Assembly: GCA_963793095.1 (NCBI GenBank)
Contig: CAWBYY010000011.1
Location: forward strand, 1,178,001 to 1,242,000
DNA from: CAVWDI01 sp963793095
GTDB lineage: Bacteria; Chloroflexota; Anaerolineae; Anaerolineales; UBA4823
DNA: 64,000 nt
Direction: 5' to 3'
A program made the translations under genes and the position numbers. Position 1 is the first letter of the stretch. The number at the start of each line of letters is the position of its first letter. The notes beneath the pieces are model-generated. The model made no database searches and had not been told where the DNA came from. It saw nothing but the letters and a program-made list of their open reading frames with translations. Shown one piece after another: positions 41,926 to 51,467 of this stretch.

Positions 41926-43436
41926 GACTCGAAGACTGGAAAAAACTGCAGAATGGTTCCGACATCCGGGGTGTTGCCATTGAGGGCGTTTCAGGAGAAA
42001 AGATAAACCTGACAGGCACGGTGGCCGAGATCCTGGGCAGGTCATTTGCTGCCTGGCTTCTTGAAAGGGGATTTGTTTCACCCAAAGTAGCCATAGGGAT
42101 GGATTCACGCATTACGGGCCCATTGTTGAAGGAGTCTTTTAGCAATGGACTGACAGCATCGGGAGCTGATGTCCTGGATTGCGGACTGGCCTCCACACCA
42201 GCCATGTTCATGGCCTGCATCAATGAAAACATGAATGTGGATGGTGCCGTGATGCTTACTGCAAGCCATCTGCCCTTTAACAGGAACGGCATGAAGTTCT
42301 TTACCTCTAAAGGAGGGTTTGACAAGCAAGATATCACTGAGCTGCTCAATATTGCATTCAAGGGATCCTTCCTGGAATCTGCCAGGTCCGGGAAGGTTGA
42401 TGAGATTGACTTCATTTCCGATTATGCAACCACCCTGGTTGATAACATACGTGCCGGAGTAAACGACCAGGAGCGGTTTGATGAGCCTTTGGCCGGACTA
42501 AAAATCATTGTTGATGCAGGGAACGGGGCCGGAGGGTTCTTTGCTGACAAAGTCCTTGTACCCCTGGGAGCAGATATCAGCGGGAGCCAGTTCCTGGAGC
42601 CGGATGGCAATTTCCCCAACCATGTACCCAACCCGGAAGACGGGGAGGCCATGAATTCCATCAGTGCGGCGGTGCAGCGCGCCGGGGCAGACCTGGGGAT
42701 CATCTTTGATACGGATGTTGACCGTGCGGCTGTGGTGGATGCCGGCGGAAAACCGGTCAGCAGGAACGAACTGATCGCCCTGATCTCTGCCATTGTCCTG
42801 GATGAACATCCAGGTTCCGTGATCGTAACTGATTCCATCACATCATCGGGATTAAAATGGTTCATTGAAGAGGAACTGGGTGGTGTGCATCACCGTTTCA
42901 AAAGGGGTTATAAGAACGTCATCAATGAATCCATCAGGCTGAACGGCGAGGGAAAGGAATCCTGGCTGGCCATTGAGACATCCGGTCATGCAGCACTGAA
43001 AGAAAACCATTTCCTGGATGACGGCGCATACCTTGTTGCCAAATTGCTGATTAAAATGGCCCTGCTCAGGAATGAAAACAGGTCATTGACAGACCTCATA
43101 GAGAATATGCCGGTGCCGGCTGAAAACAGGGAATTTCGTTTACCGCTTACCACTGAAGGCTTCCATGATTATGGAAACAAAATATTGACAGAACTGCAGG
43201 AAATGGCTGTAAAGGAAGCGGGCTGGACCCTTGAGGATCCCAATTATGAGGGAATCAGGATACATTGTTCAAATTCCCCGGAAAATGGCTGGTTCCTGCT
43301 ACGGCTTTCATTGCATGATCCCCAGATGGCCCTGAACATTGAATCGGATGTGGAGGGCGGAGTGAAAGCCATCGCATCCAGATTGGGCCGGCTACTGGAG
43401 GAATTTGACCATCTTGACATGAGTACCCTGTTATGA
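41922..43436 (+). CDS. Phosphohexomutase of the phosphoglucomutase/phosphomannomutase family
   Basis: Intact 504-residue alpha-D-phosphohexomutase. Phosphoserine loop TASHLPFNRNG (Ser115, against the usual TASHNP), metal loop DTDVDRA (Asp263, 265, 267) and sugar-binding loop ETSGHAALKEN, where the usual E-x-S-G-H is kept. The C-terminal phosphate-binding domain ends YEGIRIHCSNSPENGWFLLRLSLHDP. It overlaps the GH78 gene by 4 bp and is the last gene of the rhamnose operon, an uncommon partner. It may feed sugar phosphates to glycolysis or nucleotide-sugar synthesis; substrate unknown. Leu replaces Asn in the TASHNP motif. Confidence 0.92.
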   Translation: MRLEDWKKLQNGSDIRGVAIEGVSGEKINLTGTVAEILGRSFAAWLLERGFVSPKVAIGMDSRITGPLLKESFSNGLTASGADVLDCGLASTPAMFMACINENMNVDGAVMLTASHLPFNRNGMKFFTSKGGFDKQDITELLNIAFKGSFLESARSGKVDEIDFISDYATTLVDNIRAGVNDQERFDEPLAGLKIIVDAGNGAGGFFADKVLVPLGADISGSQFLEPDGNFPNHVPNPEDGEAMNSISAAVQRAGADLGIIFDTDVDRAAVVDAGGKPVSRNELIALISAIVLDEHPGSVIVTDSITSSGLKWFIEEELGGVHHRFKRGYKNVINESIRLNGEGKESWLAIETSGHAALKENHFLDDGAYLVAKLLIKMALLRNENRSLTDLIENMPVPAENREFRLPLTTEGFHDYGNKILTELQEMAVKEAGWTLEDPNYEGIRIHCSNSPENGWFLLRLSLHDPQMALNIESDVEGGVKAIASRLGRLLEEFDHLDMSTLL

Positions 43437-43789
43437 AACAAATTTTCCATTTCGCTTTTTTCATGCTTCTGGTAATGGACCTGTCGGCCCAGAATCCAAT
43501 CGTTGCTGCCGGGATTTATTTCGCTGATCCCGCTGCCCATGTATGGGAAGACGATGTTGCGGCCTATAAATATGTAACGATCAGGCTGGCTCCGGATACC
43601 GATCCCGGAAAGATAATGCTCAAACTGGGAAATTTCATGGGAACCAAATATCGGACCAGGGGAGGTGATACAACCCGGCAATCCATCTCGGCCGACATGG
43701 ATATTGTTACCGGTGTGCAGGCCCGGTGGCTGAAATTCACTGGTGAAGGGAAGGATCTTTTCACCATCGACTGGATCCAGTTTAATTAA
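43433..43789 (+). pseudogene. Internal-deletion remnant of a GH43-CBM6 enzyme
   Basis: A 118-residue ORF starting with a signal peptide (FFMLLVMDLSAQ), then NPIVAAGIYFADPAAHVWEDDVAAY, which is the start of a GH43 five-bladed propeller with its first catalytic Asp. It then jumps directly to the end of a CBM6-like domain (MLKLGNFMG, then GVQARWLKFTGEGKDLFTIDWIQFN). Roughly 450-500 middle residues expected in such enzymes are missing. The reading frame stays open across the join, so it may be a precise deletion or a small secreted CBM fragment. Its ATG overlaps the stop of the previous gene by 4 bp. Likely no hydrolytic activity. Confidence 0.7.
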
Positions 43790-43855
43790 AAAATGTATTC
43801 ACCGAGATTCCTGTTCAGGAGCAGGAACATGAATTATATTCAAAATAAATCGAAA

Positions 43856-45121
43856 ATGAATTTTCAAAGACCCGTTTATAGTCTCGTATGCCTTCTCATT
43901 CTATCCTCCTTATCCATCATCCAAGCTCAGGGCCCTGTGTCTGATTCAGATTCACTCAGGAAGGACGCGCTCCGGTTATTCATGGATTGTGACGACTGTG
44001 ACATCAATTATATAAGAAGGGAGATCCCTTATGTCAATTATGTGAGAGATGTAAAAGAAGCGCAGGTATATGTGCTCATAACGCGACAGCAGGCCGGCAA
44101 TGGCGGACGTGAATTTACATTTGCATTCGAGGGACAGTTCGAATTCACAGGCATGAATGATACGCTCAAATTCACCAGCATGCCGGATGATACTGAGGAC
44201 CAGGTGCGCAGTCAGCAGCTGCAAATGCTGAAAATCGGACTGATGAGGTATGTTGCCCGCACACCCCTGTACAATGAGATTGATATATCCCACAACGAAC
44301 GTTTAAAGGAACAGGAAGTGAGGGACCGGTGGAACAACTGGGTCTTTGAACTCGAATTTTCTCCTCACTTCGAGGGTGAGGAAACCTACCGGGAATTGAC
44401 ATTTTCCAATTCATTCGGCGTGGTGAAGGTCACGGAGGACTGGAAACTTGAATTTGACTTCGACCACCGGTACAACCGGGTTTCCTATGACTACGAGGAT
44501 TCCTCCTATACGGCATACCGGAATGAAGAAGACCTGGAAAGCCTTGTTGTTAAAAGCATCAATGAACACTGGTCAGCCGGCGGGTTGATCAATATCAGGT
44601 CATCAACCTTCAGCAATTTGAAATTCCAGACCGAAGTCATACCCTCCGTCGAGTATAATATCTTCCCGTATTCCCAGTCCACACGACGCCAGCTGCGAAT
44701 GCTTTACGGGATCGGATATGCTGCCAATTATTACACTGATACCACTATCTATGACCGCATCAGCGAAGGCCTTTTCCTTCATACATTTAAGATGGCGTAC
44801 GAAGTAAGGCAAAAATGGGGTTCGATCGATGTATCCATGGACATGTCCAATTACCTGCATGATTTTTCAAAGAACAGGATTGAGTTGGGGGGGCATATTG
44901 ATATCAGAATAGTCAAGGGACTGTCTTTCAGTCTCTTTGGCCAAGTTGCGCGGGTCCGTGACCAGATAACCCTCCCGAAGGGGGAACTCACCGAAACCGA
45001 GATCCTGTTGAGACTTCAGGAGATGGAAACAGGGTATTATATTCATGGGGCCATCGGGATCACCTACACTTTCGGTTCCATCTACAATAACATTGTAAAT
45101 CCCCGGTTCGGAAATTTTTGA
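43856..45121 (+). CDS. Predicted outer-membrane beta-barrel protein, unknown function
   Basis: 421 residues from ATG 43856, which gives a tidy signal peptide (SLVCLLILSSLSIIQAQ); a longer frame from 43793 has a poor N-terminus. Residues ~25-60 form a small domain with four close acidic residues and cysteines (FMDCDDCDINYIRREIPYVNYVRD). The rest is rich in alternating hydrophobic/polar strands with many aromatic residues and ends in F (PRFGNF), as do outer-membrane barrels. I do not recognise the family. It follows the GH43 remnant by 66 bp and may be a porin-like exit or entry for oligosaccharides, or an unrelated gene. Confidence 0.6.
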   Translation: MNFQRPVYSLVCLLILSSLSIIQAQGPVSDSDSLRKDALRLFMDCDDCDINYIRREIPYVNYVRDVKEAQVYVLITRQQAGNGGREFTFAFEGQFEFTGMNDTLKFTSMPDDTEDQVRSQQLQMLKIGLMRYVARTPLYNEIDISHNERLKEQEVRDRWNNWVFELEFSPHFEGEETYRELTFSNSFGVVKVTEDWKLEFDFDHRYNRVSYDYEDSSYTAYRNEEDLESLVVKSINEHWSAGGLINIRSSTFSNLKFQTEVIPSVEYNIFPYSQSTRRQLRMLYGIGYAANYYTDTTIYDRISEGLFLHTFKMAYEVRQKWGSIDVSMDMSNYLHDFSKNRIELGGHIDIRIVKGLSFSLFGQVARVRDQITLPKGELTETEILLRLQEMETGYYIHGAIGITYTFGSIYNNIVNPRFGNF

Positions 45122-45227
45122 TCATAGGTTACTGATCCGGTCTAGAAACAAGCAATTTTCGCAGATATCAGGTAAAACGAATTTCACAATCAAAGTAATG
45201 AACCATTCATGACAAATAAAAACATAT

Positions 45228-46868
45228 ATGAAGAATCTAAAGTTTGTAAAGTATTCAGTGCTCCTGCTTATCACCTGTTTAAGCTGCACCACTGAAAATG
45301 GATCGCAAAAATTTGTATTCGAGCAGGCACATGAGCATGGGGTCCTGGCCAATGAAGGATTCAGGCGATGTAATGATTTCATGACCTCCTGGCTCAGCCA
45401 CGCCGATAGCCTGACCGGCCTGATTCCACGAAACCTCTATGAATCGGTTCATATTTGGAATGCCAAGGATGCCGCAGCCGATAACTACCCGTTTATGGTG
45501 CTCACCGCTTCGATAACCAGTCCAGATATATTCGAAAGCACCATGCATGATATGCTGGCCTCCGAATCATCTCTTACGCCACGACTCGGAAAAATGCCCG
45601 ACACCTATTCCTTTGTCAAACAAGGTTTCGAAAATGAAGCCATCGATACGGCGGGTATTATTTTTGGAGCATCAGAATACATTAAAGATGGCCTGTTACC
45701 CCTGACCGAATGGCTTGGATTTTCACCATGGTATGATCGCCTGGTGGAGATCCTTGATGACATCTGGACGTATGCCCCGGTCCCTACAGAATTTGGCAGG
45801 ATCCCTTCAGAGAACGTGGAAGTCAATGGGGAAATGCTTCAGGCATTGTCAAGAATTTACTGGATGTCCGGCGATGAAAAATATATGGATTGGGCTGTCC
45901 GGTTGGGGGATTATTATTTGCTCGGGGACCATCATCCGACACGCGATCTCGAGTCCCTGCGGCTGAGGGATCATGGATGTGAAATTGTATCGGGACTATG
46001 TGAGTTATATTGCATGGTATCCTTTGCCAGTCCGGACAAGAAAGAGGCCTACAAGGAACCCCTTTATGAGATGCTGGACAGGATACTCGAAGTCGGCACC
46101 AATGAGCATGGCCTTTTTTACAATGTTGTCAATCCCATTACAGGAGAGATCATCAATGATGGCATAGCTGATACCTGGGGATATACCTATAATGGATATT
46201 ACACGGTCTTTATGTTGGACGGGCTTGATAAATACCGCGAGGCCGTGATCCGTGCGCTTGAAAACATAGGTCACTATAAGGCTTTTGACTGGGAAAACGG
46301 CAGTGCGGATGGTTATGCTGATGCCATTGAAAGTGGCCTGAACCTGTACAACAGGGAACCCTTGCCCGTGACCCTGGATTGGCTGGATTCCGAAATCCAG
46401 GTCATGTGGTCCATGCAGGATTCAAGTCACCGGGAGCAGGCCCTTAAGTGGATGGGCTCAGGGATCATTGAAGGCTGGCATGGGGATGGCAACTTTGCCC
46501 GCACGAGCATTATGTACTGCCTGTTGAAAACTCAGGGAATTACCATTCAACCGTGGCGGATAGATGTCATTTTTGGAGCTTCACTACAGCATGACAAACT
46601 GTATGTCAGCCTCCGCGCTGAAGAGGATTGGGATGGTGATATTATTTTTGATTTCAGCCGGTCGAAGGACAATATGCACCTGCCGGTTGATTATCCCAGG
46701 ATCAACCAGTTTCCGCAGTGGTTCACGGTTTCAGACGATACAGAATACAGGCTTGAGTTCAGCGGTGGCAGTGGCGCAGAAGTGGTAAATGGGAAGATAT
46801 TAAAACAGGGATTCCCGGTAAAAATTGATAAAGGCAGGGCATACAATCTGGTGGTACAGGCATTGTAA
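45228..46868 (+). CDS. Alpha/alpha-barrel lipoprotein, putative glycosidase or lyase of unknown family
   Basis: Intact 546-residue lipoprotein (LLLITCLSC). The pattern of helices with aromatic and Gly-rich turns (VHIWNAKDAAADNYPF, RDHGCEIVSGLCELYCMV, NEHGLFYNVVNP, IADTWGYTYNGYYTVFM) suggests a six-hairpin (alpha/alpha)6 barrel, followed by a short beta-domain from ~450. Asp and His residues in these turns could be catalytic. I cannot place it in a named GH or PL family. It follows the barrel gene by 106 bp and ends at a bidirectional terminator. Substrate unknown; the context suggests action on rhamnose- or uronate-rich oligosaccharides. Confidence 0.6.
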   Translation: MKNLKFVKYSVLLLITCLSCTTENGSQKFVFEQAHEHGVLANEGFRRCNDFMTSWLSHADSLTGLIPRNLYESVHIWNAKDAAADNYPFMVLTASITSPDIFESTMHDMLASESSLTPRLGKMPDTYSFVKQGFENEAIDTAGIIFGASEYIKDGLLPLTEWLGFSPWYDRLVEILDDIWTYAPVPTEFGRIPSENVEVNGEMLQALSRIYWMSGDEKYMDWAVRLGDYYLLGDHHPTRDLESLRLRDHGCEIVSGLCELYCMVSFASPDKKEAYKEPLYEMLDRILEVGTNEHGLFYNVVNPITGEIINDGIADTWGYTYNGYYTVFMLDGLDKYREAVIRALENIGHYKAFDWENGSADGYADAIESGLNLYNREPLPVTLDWLDSEIQVMWSMQDSSHREQALKWMGSGIIEGWHGDGNFARTSIMYCLLKTQGITIQPWRIDVIFGASLQHDKLYVSLRAEEDWDGDIIFDFSRSKDNMHLPVDYPRINQFPQWFTVSDDTEYRLEFSGGSGAEVVNGKILKQGFPVKIDKGRAYNLVVQAL

Positions 46869-46996
46869 AAAATATGTCAATAAAAATCCGCACCGACTAT
46901 TGACATTATGCCTTAATTGAAATAAATTTATATAATAATCCGGCAGGGGTTTTTTGCAAAAACGGTTGATTTAGAATAGGATTTTAGGTTAGGTTT

Positions 46997-47035
46997 GACG
47001 GTTGCTGCATTCGTTTGCAGCAACCGTTATTTTAT
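46997..47035. terminator. Bidirectional rho-independent terminator
   Basis: A perfect 10-bp stem CGGTTGCTGC (46999-47008) and GCAGCAACCG (47017-47026) with an 8-base loop, followed by TTATTTTAT. It lies between converging genes (45228 plus, 47048 minus) and can serve both. Confidence 0.85.
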
Positions 47036-47047
47036 GCCCCTCCGTTT

Positions 47048-49862
47048 TTACATGGACTTCATCAATCTGATATCCCCTGTCAGTCCCATCGGTTCAAGTG
47101 CCTCCAGCGCGATCCACCGCCTGGCAGCTTCATTTCCGGTCAGTGAATTGGCATAATTTGCAAGGGTCGTGGTATAAATAATCTCCAGCTGGTTCTCCCC
47201 CGCTTTTAATATACCCGGAGCAATGGGATACAGATGCCTGCCCCACCATTTCACTCCAAGGTTCTCCCCGTTAAGTTTAACTTCAGTAACGTGTTTCTGG
47301 ATGCCCAGATCCAGGAATGACCAGTCGGTCCCTTCCGGTTCAAAGGTAGTTTGATAGGATACCCGTCCGGCAAAAGTTGAAATGCGCGGGTCCTCATGAT
47401 TACCATATTCAAACAGCCTGGCCGTCGTTAGGCTGAAATTTTCATCTCTTAGGGGTTGGAAATCCAGCTGCCAACTATCGCCGATATTCACACCAGAATG
47501 CTCATCCGGGTAAATTTGTTCCCCCTGCAGAGCTTTGTCATTTTCCTCAAGCACGACCAGCATGGATTCAATTGCCTGCAGCCGGATATTTATCTTACCA
47601 TTGTCCTGGTCAGGAAGGATAAAACGTTCCCCCGTATGCGGGTCCCAGCACCAGGCAGTTTTGCCTTTACTGGTAAAAGCAACGCTGAACTCCTGGCCCT
47701 TCAATTCATCCTGGTTGGAGAAGAAAAAGATCTCATCGCCGCCGCTTTCGTACTTGATCATGTATAAGTTTTTGTCCGGTGTAGAGACCAGGATATCCTG
47801 TTTAATATTGAAGTCCTCCAGTACCTTTCCTGCCCAGGCCGTTACCGATGCAGCATCTCCCGGGGCATTTATGATCCTTACGTTTTCATGGGATGATGCG
47901 CTGCTCATCAGGTCTTTCACGGTCCGGTCATTCTTCTCTTTCTCAAAATATGATGGTGCCTCCGAGGGCATTTGTTCCACAAACAGAAACTGAACCCCCT
48001 TCTCCGCCAGATCATTTATGGCAGCAGCGGTTTCAGGCTCCATGGATTGTGCTCCCGATACAATTACCAATTTATATTCAGCCTCTTCACTTTTCATCTG
48101 TCCTTTTACCGCGAAAGCCCTCTGTATCACGCCCTCATTAATATAATCTGCCATGACCCCCAGGCGGCTGAATCCTTCCCACAGGTCATGGTTGTACCAG
48201 GGATTCATATAGAAAGGATACCTGACAAGTCCCCATTGTTTCCAAATATCCGCTTCCGGAGTGAGTATGGCAATATCGGTCACGGGTTGGGCCTGCTGGA
48301 AAACAGCCGATAGACGGGCATTGTAATCGGCCCAGCGGCGGAAATAGGGCCACCAGGTATTCTGGTCGCTGAAATAGGCTCCGAACCGGACCCATCCGGG
48401 GAATCCTGCCTCGGGGGGTGAGTAATTATAGCCATGCAGTACGGAATGATTGATCCCCGTAATGAAATTGAAATCATCGTTTTTCTTGACCATTTCCAGG
48501 GTCATCCTGAACACTCCCCGGGTATTGGTCATGGCCTCGCAGCTTACTATGTTTGCACCTGATAAATGAGCCCCTGAAGAAGCATACTTGTTCCATATCC
48601 AGTACCCATGTGCCTTGGCATTGGCTGAATACAGCCAGTTATTGCTTTCCGGGATATCAACCATCCTGTAACCATCGAGCATCCCCACCAGCCAGGGCAT
48701 TCCATAAGCCTGGTAGCGGCTCTGCATATTATGTTCATTGGCCCAGTCATCGAATGTTTTCGTAAACCTTTCCAGGAAAAGTTCCACCAGTGTCTTGTTA
48801 AAATCATAGCGGATCCTGCTGTATATCCTTATTGAATTCAGCATCATATCGGAGCGTATCCGTATATCCTTCATAGGGATGATAATAGACCAGCGGTACA
48901 AATGGTTTCAGGTCATATCCGCGCCTTTTCCTGAATTCTTCAAAAAAATCATCGGTTATGTTCGCCCCTGAGAGTTCAATGCTGTCACAGAACAGGGCAC
49001 GTATATGGTCGCCCAGCTTGCCACCAAGTACGGCTTCCAGGGCACCGGCCAGTTTATCCATGTAGGTACGCACATCCGCTGCATCATAATGATCCACAAC
49101 CGGACCATCAGATCCCGGGGGCCCCGTGCATGACCGACCGGTATGCTTTCTGAAAGGTGCCGATATAAAGATCATACCTGCCTTCGGGAACATCTATCAC
49201 AACCCTGCCCTCAGGGTCAGCGCTCTCCATAAGGTCAATTAGCTGGCTTTCACCCCTGGCACCATGAGGTATCATCTGAAGGAAAAACAAATCGGGTTCC
49301 GGGGCTATCCGGATTATTATATGACCCGAAATCCCGGCCCGGCAATTGCCATACCTCCTCTATGTCCAGTTCATACCTGCCAGGCCCCGCCAGTAACATT
49401 TTTTTGATTCCTACTCCCTGTAATAGCTGATCCTCATTTAGAAACCTTCCACCAAACGGCCATCCCGATCCCATGATCAGATCAACGATCATATTCCGTT
49501 CACCGGCCATTTCCACCGTAGCCTTTACCCGTTCATTCCATTCAGGGCTCAGCCAGTCATAGCACCGGTAATCGAAATCATCGCCACCTTCCGGTTTTTC
49601 TATGGGATTGACCTCCACACCTCCGATCCCGGCAGCTTTCATAACATCCAGTTCGCGCTCCAGTTCATCCGGCTCGATGCAATCCCCGTTCCACCACCAT
49701 CGCACAAAAGGCCGGGCTTCGGCCGGGGGTTCCTGAAAAAGAGCGTACAACTCATCCGTGGAAGAGGCATCCCTGGCCATTGTTGCATCCGCCAAGTAAC
49801 CACATGGTAAACAGGAAGACCTTAAATACCTTCCGGCTAGAATGATCAAACTTATCTTTCAT
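47048..49862 (-). CDS. GH106 alpha-L-rhamnosidase (four frameshifts)
   Basis: About 936 residues, normal for GH106, with a lipoprotein signal from ATG 49862 (LFTMWLLGGC). The start of the mature part has the family block RPFVRWWWNGDCIEPDELERELDVM and GGVEVNP. Extra bases near 49772, 49270, 49116 and 48825 must be skipped; each join restores the family sequence (for example MHGAPGSDGPVVDHYDAADVRTYM). Further blocks: FCDSIELSGANITDDFFEEFRKRRGYDLKPF and WVRFGAYFSDQNTWWPYFRRWADYNARL. The end has a beta-domain (GENLGVKWWGRHLYPIAPG). It removes alpha-rhamnose, usually from rhamnogalacturonan-type chains, complementing GH78. It is divergent from the sulfatase at 49935. Confidence 0.87.
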
Positions 49863-49934
49863 AATCCCTTATAAATTTGTAGATTGAACTGTTTAAGTCC
49901 AACCAAGATAGAATAATTTTAAACATGAATATTA

Positions 49935-51428
49935 ATGGAGAAAGGCAATCTTCTCAAGAGTATCCGGGCGATGTTGATCGCCGCTCTTTTCGTACTCCCC
50001 TCCTGCACTGGGAAGCCGGGGGACAAGCTGAAGGGCACGAGACCTAACATTGTATTCATCCTGGCAGATGATATGGGCTGGGCAGATCTGCCCGTTTTCG
50101 GCAACCCGTTCAATGAGGCACCGAACCTTACAAAAATGGCAGCCAACGGGATCCGCTTCACCAATGCCTACGCTGCCTGTCCCGTTTGCTCACCCACCAG
50201 GGCCAGCATCATGTCCGGACAATATCCCGCCCGCGTCGGCATCACCGATTTCATTACGGGCCACTGGCGCCCTTATGAGGAAGTAATTGTGCCCAAAAAC
50301 CGGACCCAGTACCTGCCCCTGGAGATCTATACGCTGGGAGAAGCCATGAGGGATGCAGGATATGCCACAGGGTATTTTGGTAAATGGCATCTTGGGGGAG
50401 ACCAATACTATCCGAAGCTCCAGGGATTTGACATCAGTAACGTTTACCAGGGAGGCGGATTCTTTTACTATGCCGACAGAATGGAAGTCCCCATGAAGGT
50501 CTCACAGGGAACGGTCCTCTCGGAAGCACTTACGAACCTCAGCCTTGATTTTATCGAAGAGAACCGGGAAAAGCCTTTTTTCCTCTACCTGGCGCATTAT
50601 GATGTTCATGTACAACTGGATGCCGATTCCCTGCTGATACAGAAATACCTGCAAAAGGAAAAGGTGGATGGTTATCCCTGTAATGCAGTCTATGCGGCCA
50701 TGGTGGAACATGTCGATAACAACGTGGGCCGTATCCTGGACAGGCTGGATGACCTGGGACTCACAGAAAATACCCTGGTGGTTTATTTTTCGGATAACGG
50801 CGGACTCATCAGCAGGTTTGACAGGATCCCTTTGCTGGCAGAAACCAAACAGTATATCTATGAGGGAGATACCTTGCTCTATGTAGCCTCGTCAAACAAA
50901 CCGCTGCGTGCAGAGAAAGGTACCGTATACGAGGGGGGAATAAGGGAACCCATGATCGTACAATGGCCCGGTAAAATATCCGGGGGACAGGTGAGCGATG
51001 CCATCATCTCGAGCGTGGATTTTTTCCCGACATTTGCGGGACTGGCAGGCATGGAGCTTCCGGCAACACAGGTATTTGACGGGGAGAGTTTTCTCAACAT
51101 ACTTGCCGGGGGAGAATATGACAGAGACAGGGCCATCTTCTGGCATTATCCCGTGTACCATCATGATTTTCCTGCAAGTGTGATAAGGAAAGGGGACTGG
51201 AAACTGATCCATTATCTTCACAACGATACACGTTTTCTGTATAATCTGTCGGAGGATATCGGGGAGACCAACGACCTGAGCCGGCAGGAACCTGAAAAAA
51301 CAGATGAACTTTACCGGCTGCTTGAGGAATGGAGGGAAGAAGTGAAGGCTGAATTTCCAGTACCCAATCCCGATTTCGACCCGGAACGAAGATACCAGTG
51401 GGGGATACATCCCGACAGGCAGCCTTAA
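49935..51428 (+). CDS. S1-family sulfatase lipoprotein
   Basis: Intact 497-residue lipoprotein (LFVLPSC). The FGly motif is CSPTR at Cys85, in CPVCSPTRASIMSGQYPARVG. Metal residues are complete: ILADDMGWADLP at the N-terminus and YFSDNGGL at ~285. GKWHLGG and the lysine in the FGly pocket are present. The C-terminal half has the usual small alpha/beta domain and DWKLIHYLHNDTRFLYNLSEDIGE. Exo-acting S1 enzymes of this type desulfate terminal or near-terminal sugars. It lies 73 bp from the divergent GH106 gene, so it may be needed before that rhamnosidase can act. Confidence 0.93.
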   Translation: MEKGNLLKSIRAMLIAALFVLPSCTGKPGDKLKGTRPNIVFILADDMGWADLPVFGNPFNEAPNLTKMAANGIRFTNAYAACPVCSPTRASIMSGQYPARVGITDFITGHWRPYEEVIVPKNRTQYLPLEIYTLGEAMRDAGYATGYFGKWHLGGDQYYPKLQGFDISNVYQGGGFFYYADRMEVPMKVSQGTVLSEALTNLSLDFIEENREKPFFLYLAHYDVHVQLDADSLLIQKYLQKEKVDGYPCNAVYAAMVEHVDNNVGRILDRLDDLGLTENTLVVYFSDNGGLISRFDRIPLLAETKQYIYEGDTLLYVASSNKPLRAEKGTVYEGGIREPMIVQWPGKISGGQVSDAIISSVDFFPTFAGLAGMELPATQVFDGESFLNILAGGEYDRDRAIFWHYPVYHHDFPASVIRKGDWKLIHYLHNDTRFLYNLSEDIGETNDLSRQEPEKTDELYRLLEEWREEVKAEFPVPNPDFDPERRYQWGIHPDRQP

Positions 51429-51467
51429 ATCAATACAGTGCAGGTCCCGGGAGACTTAACAGGAATG

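Noticed and set aside
41753..42415. Minus-strand ORF of 220 codons opposite the phosphohexomutase
   Set aside because: The plus strand has all family motifs; the minus translation is Ser/Pro-rich shadow sequence.
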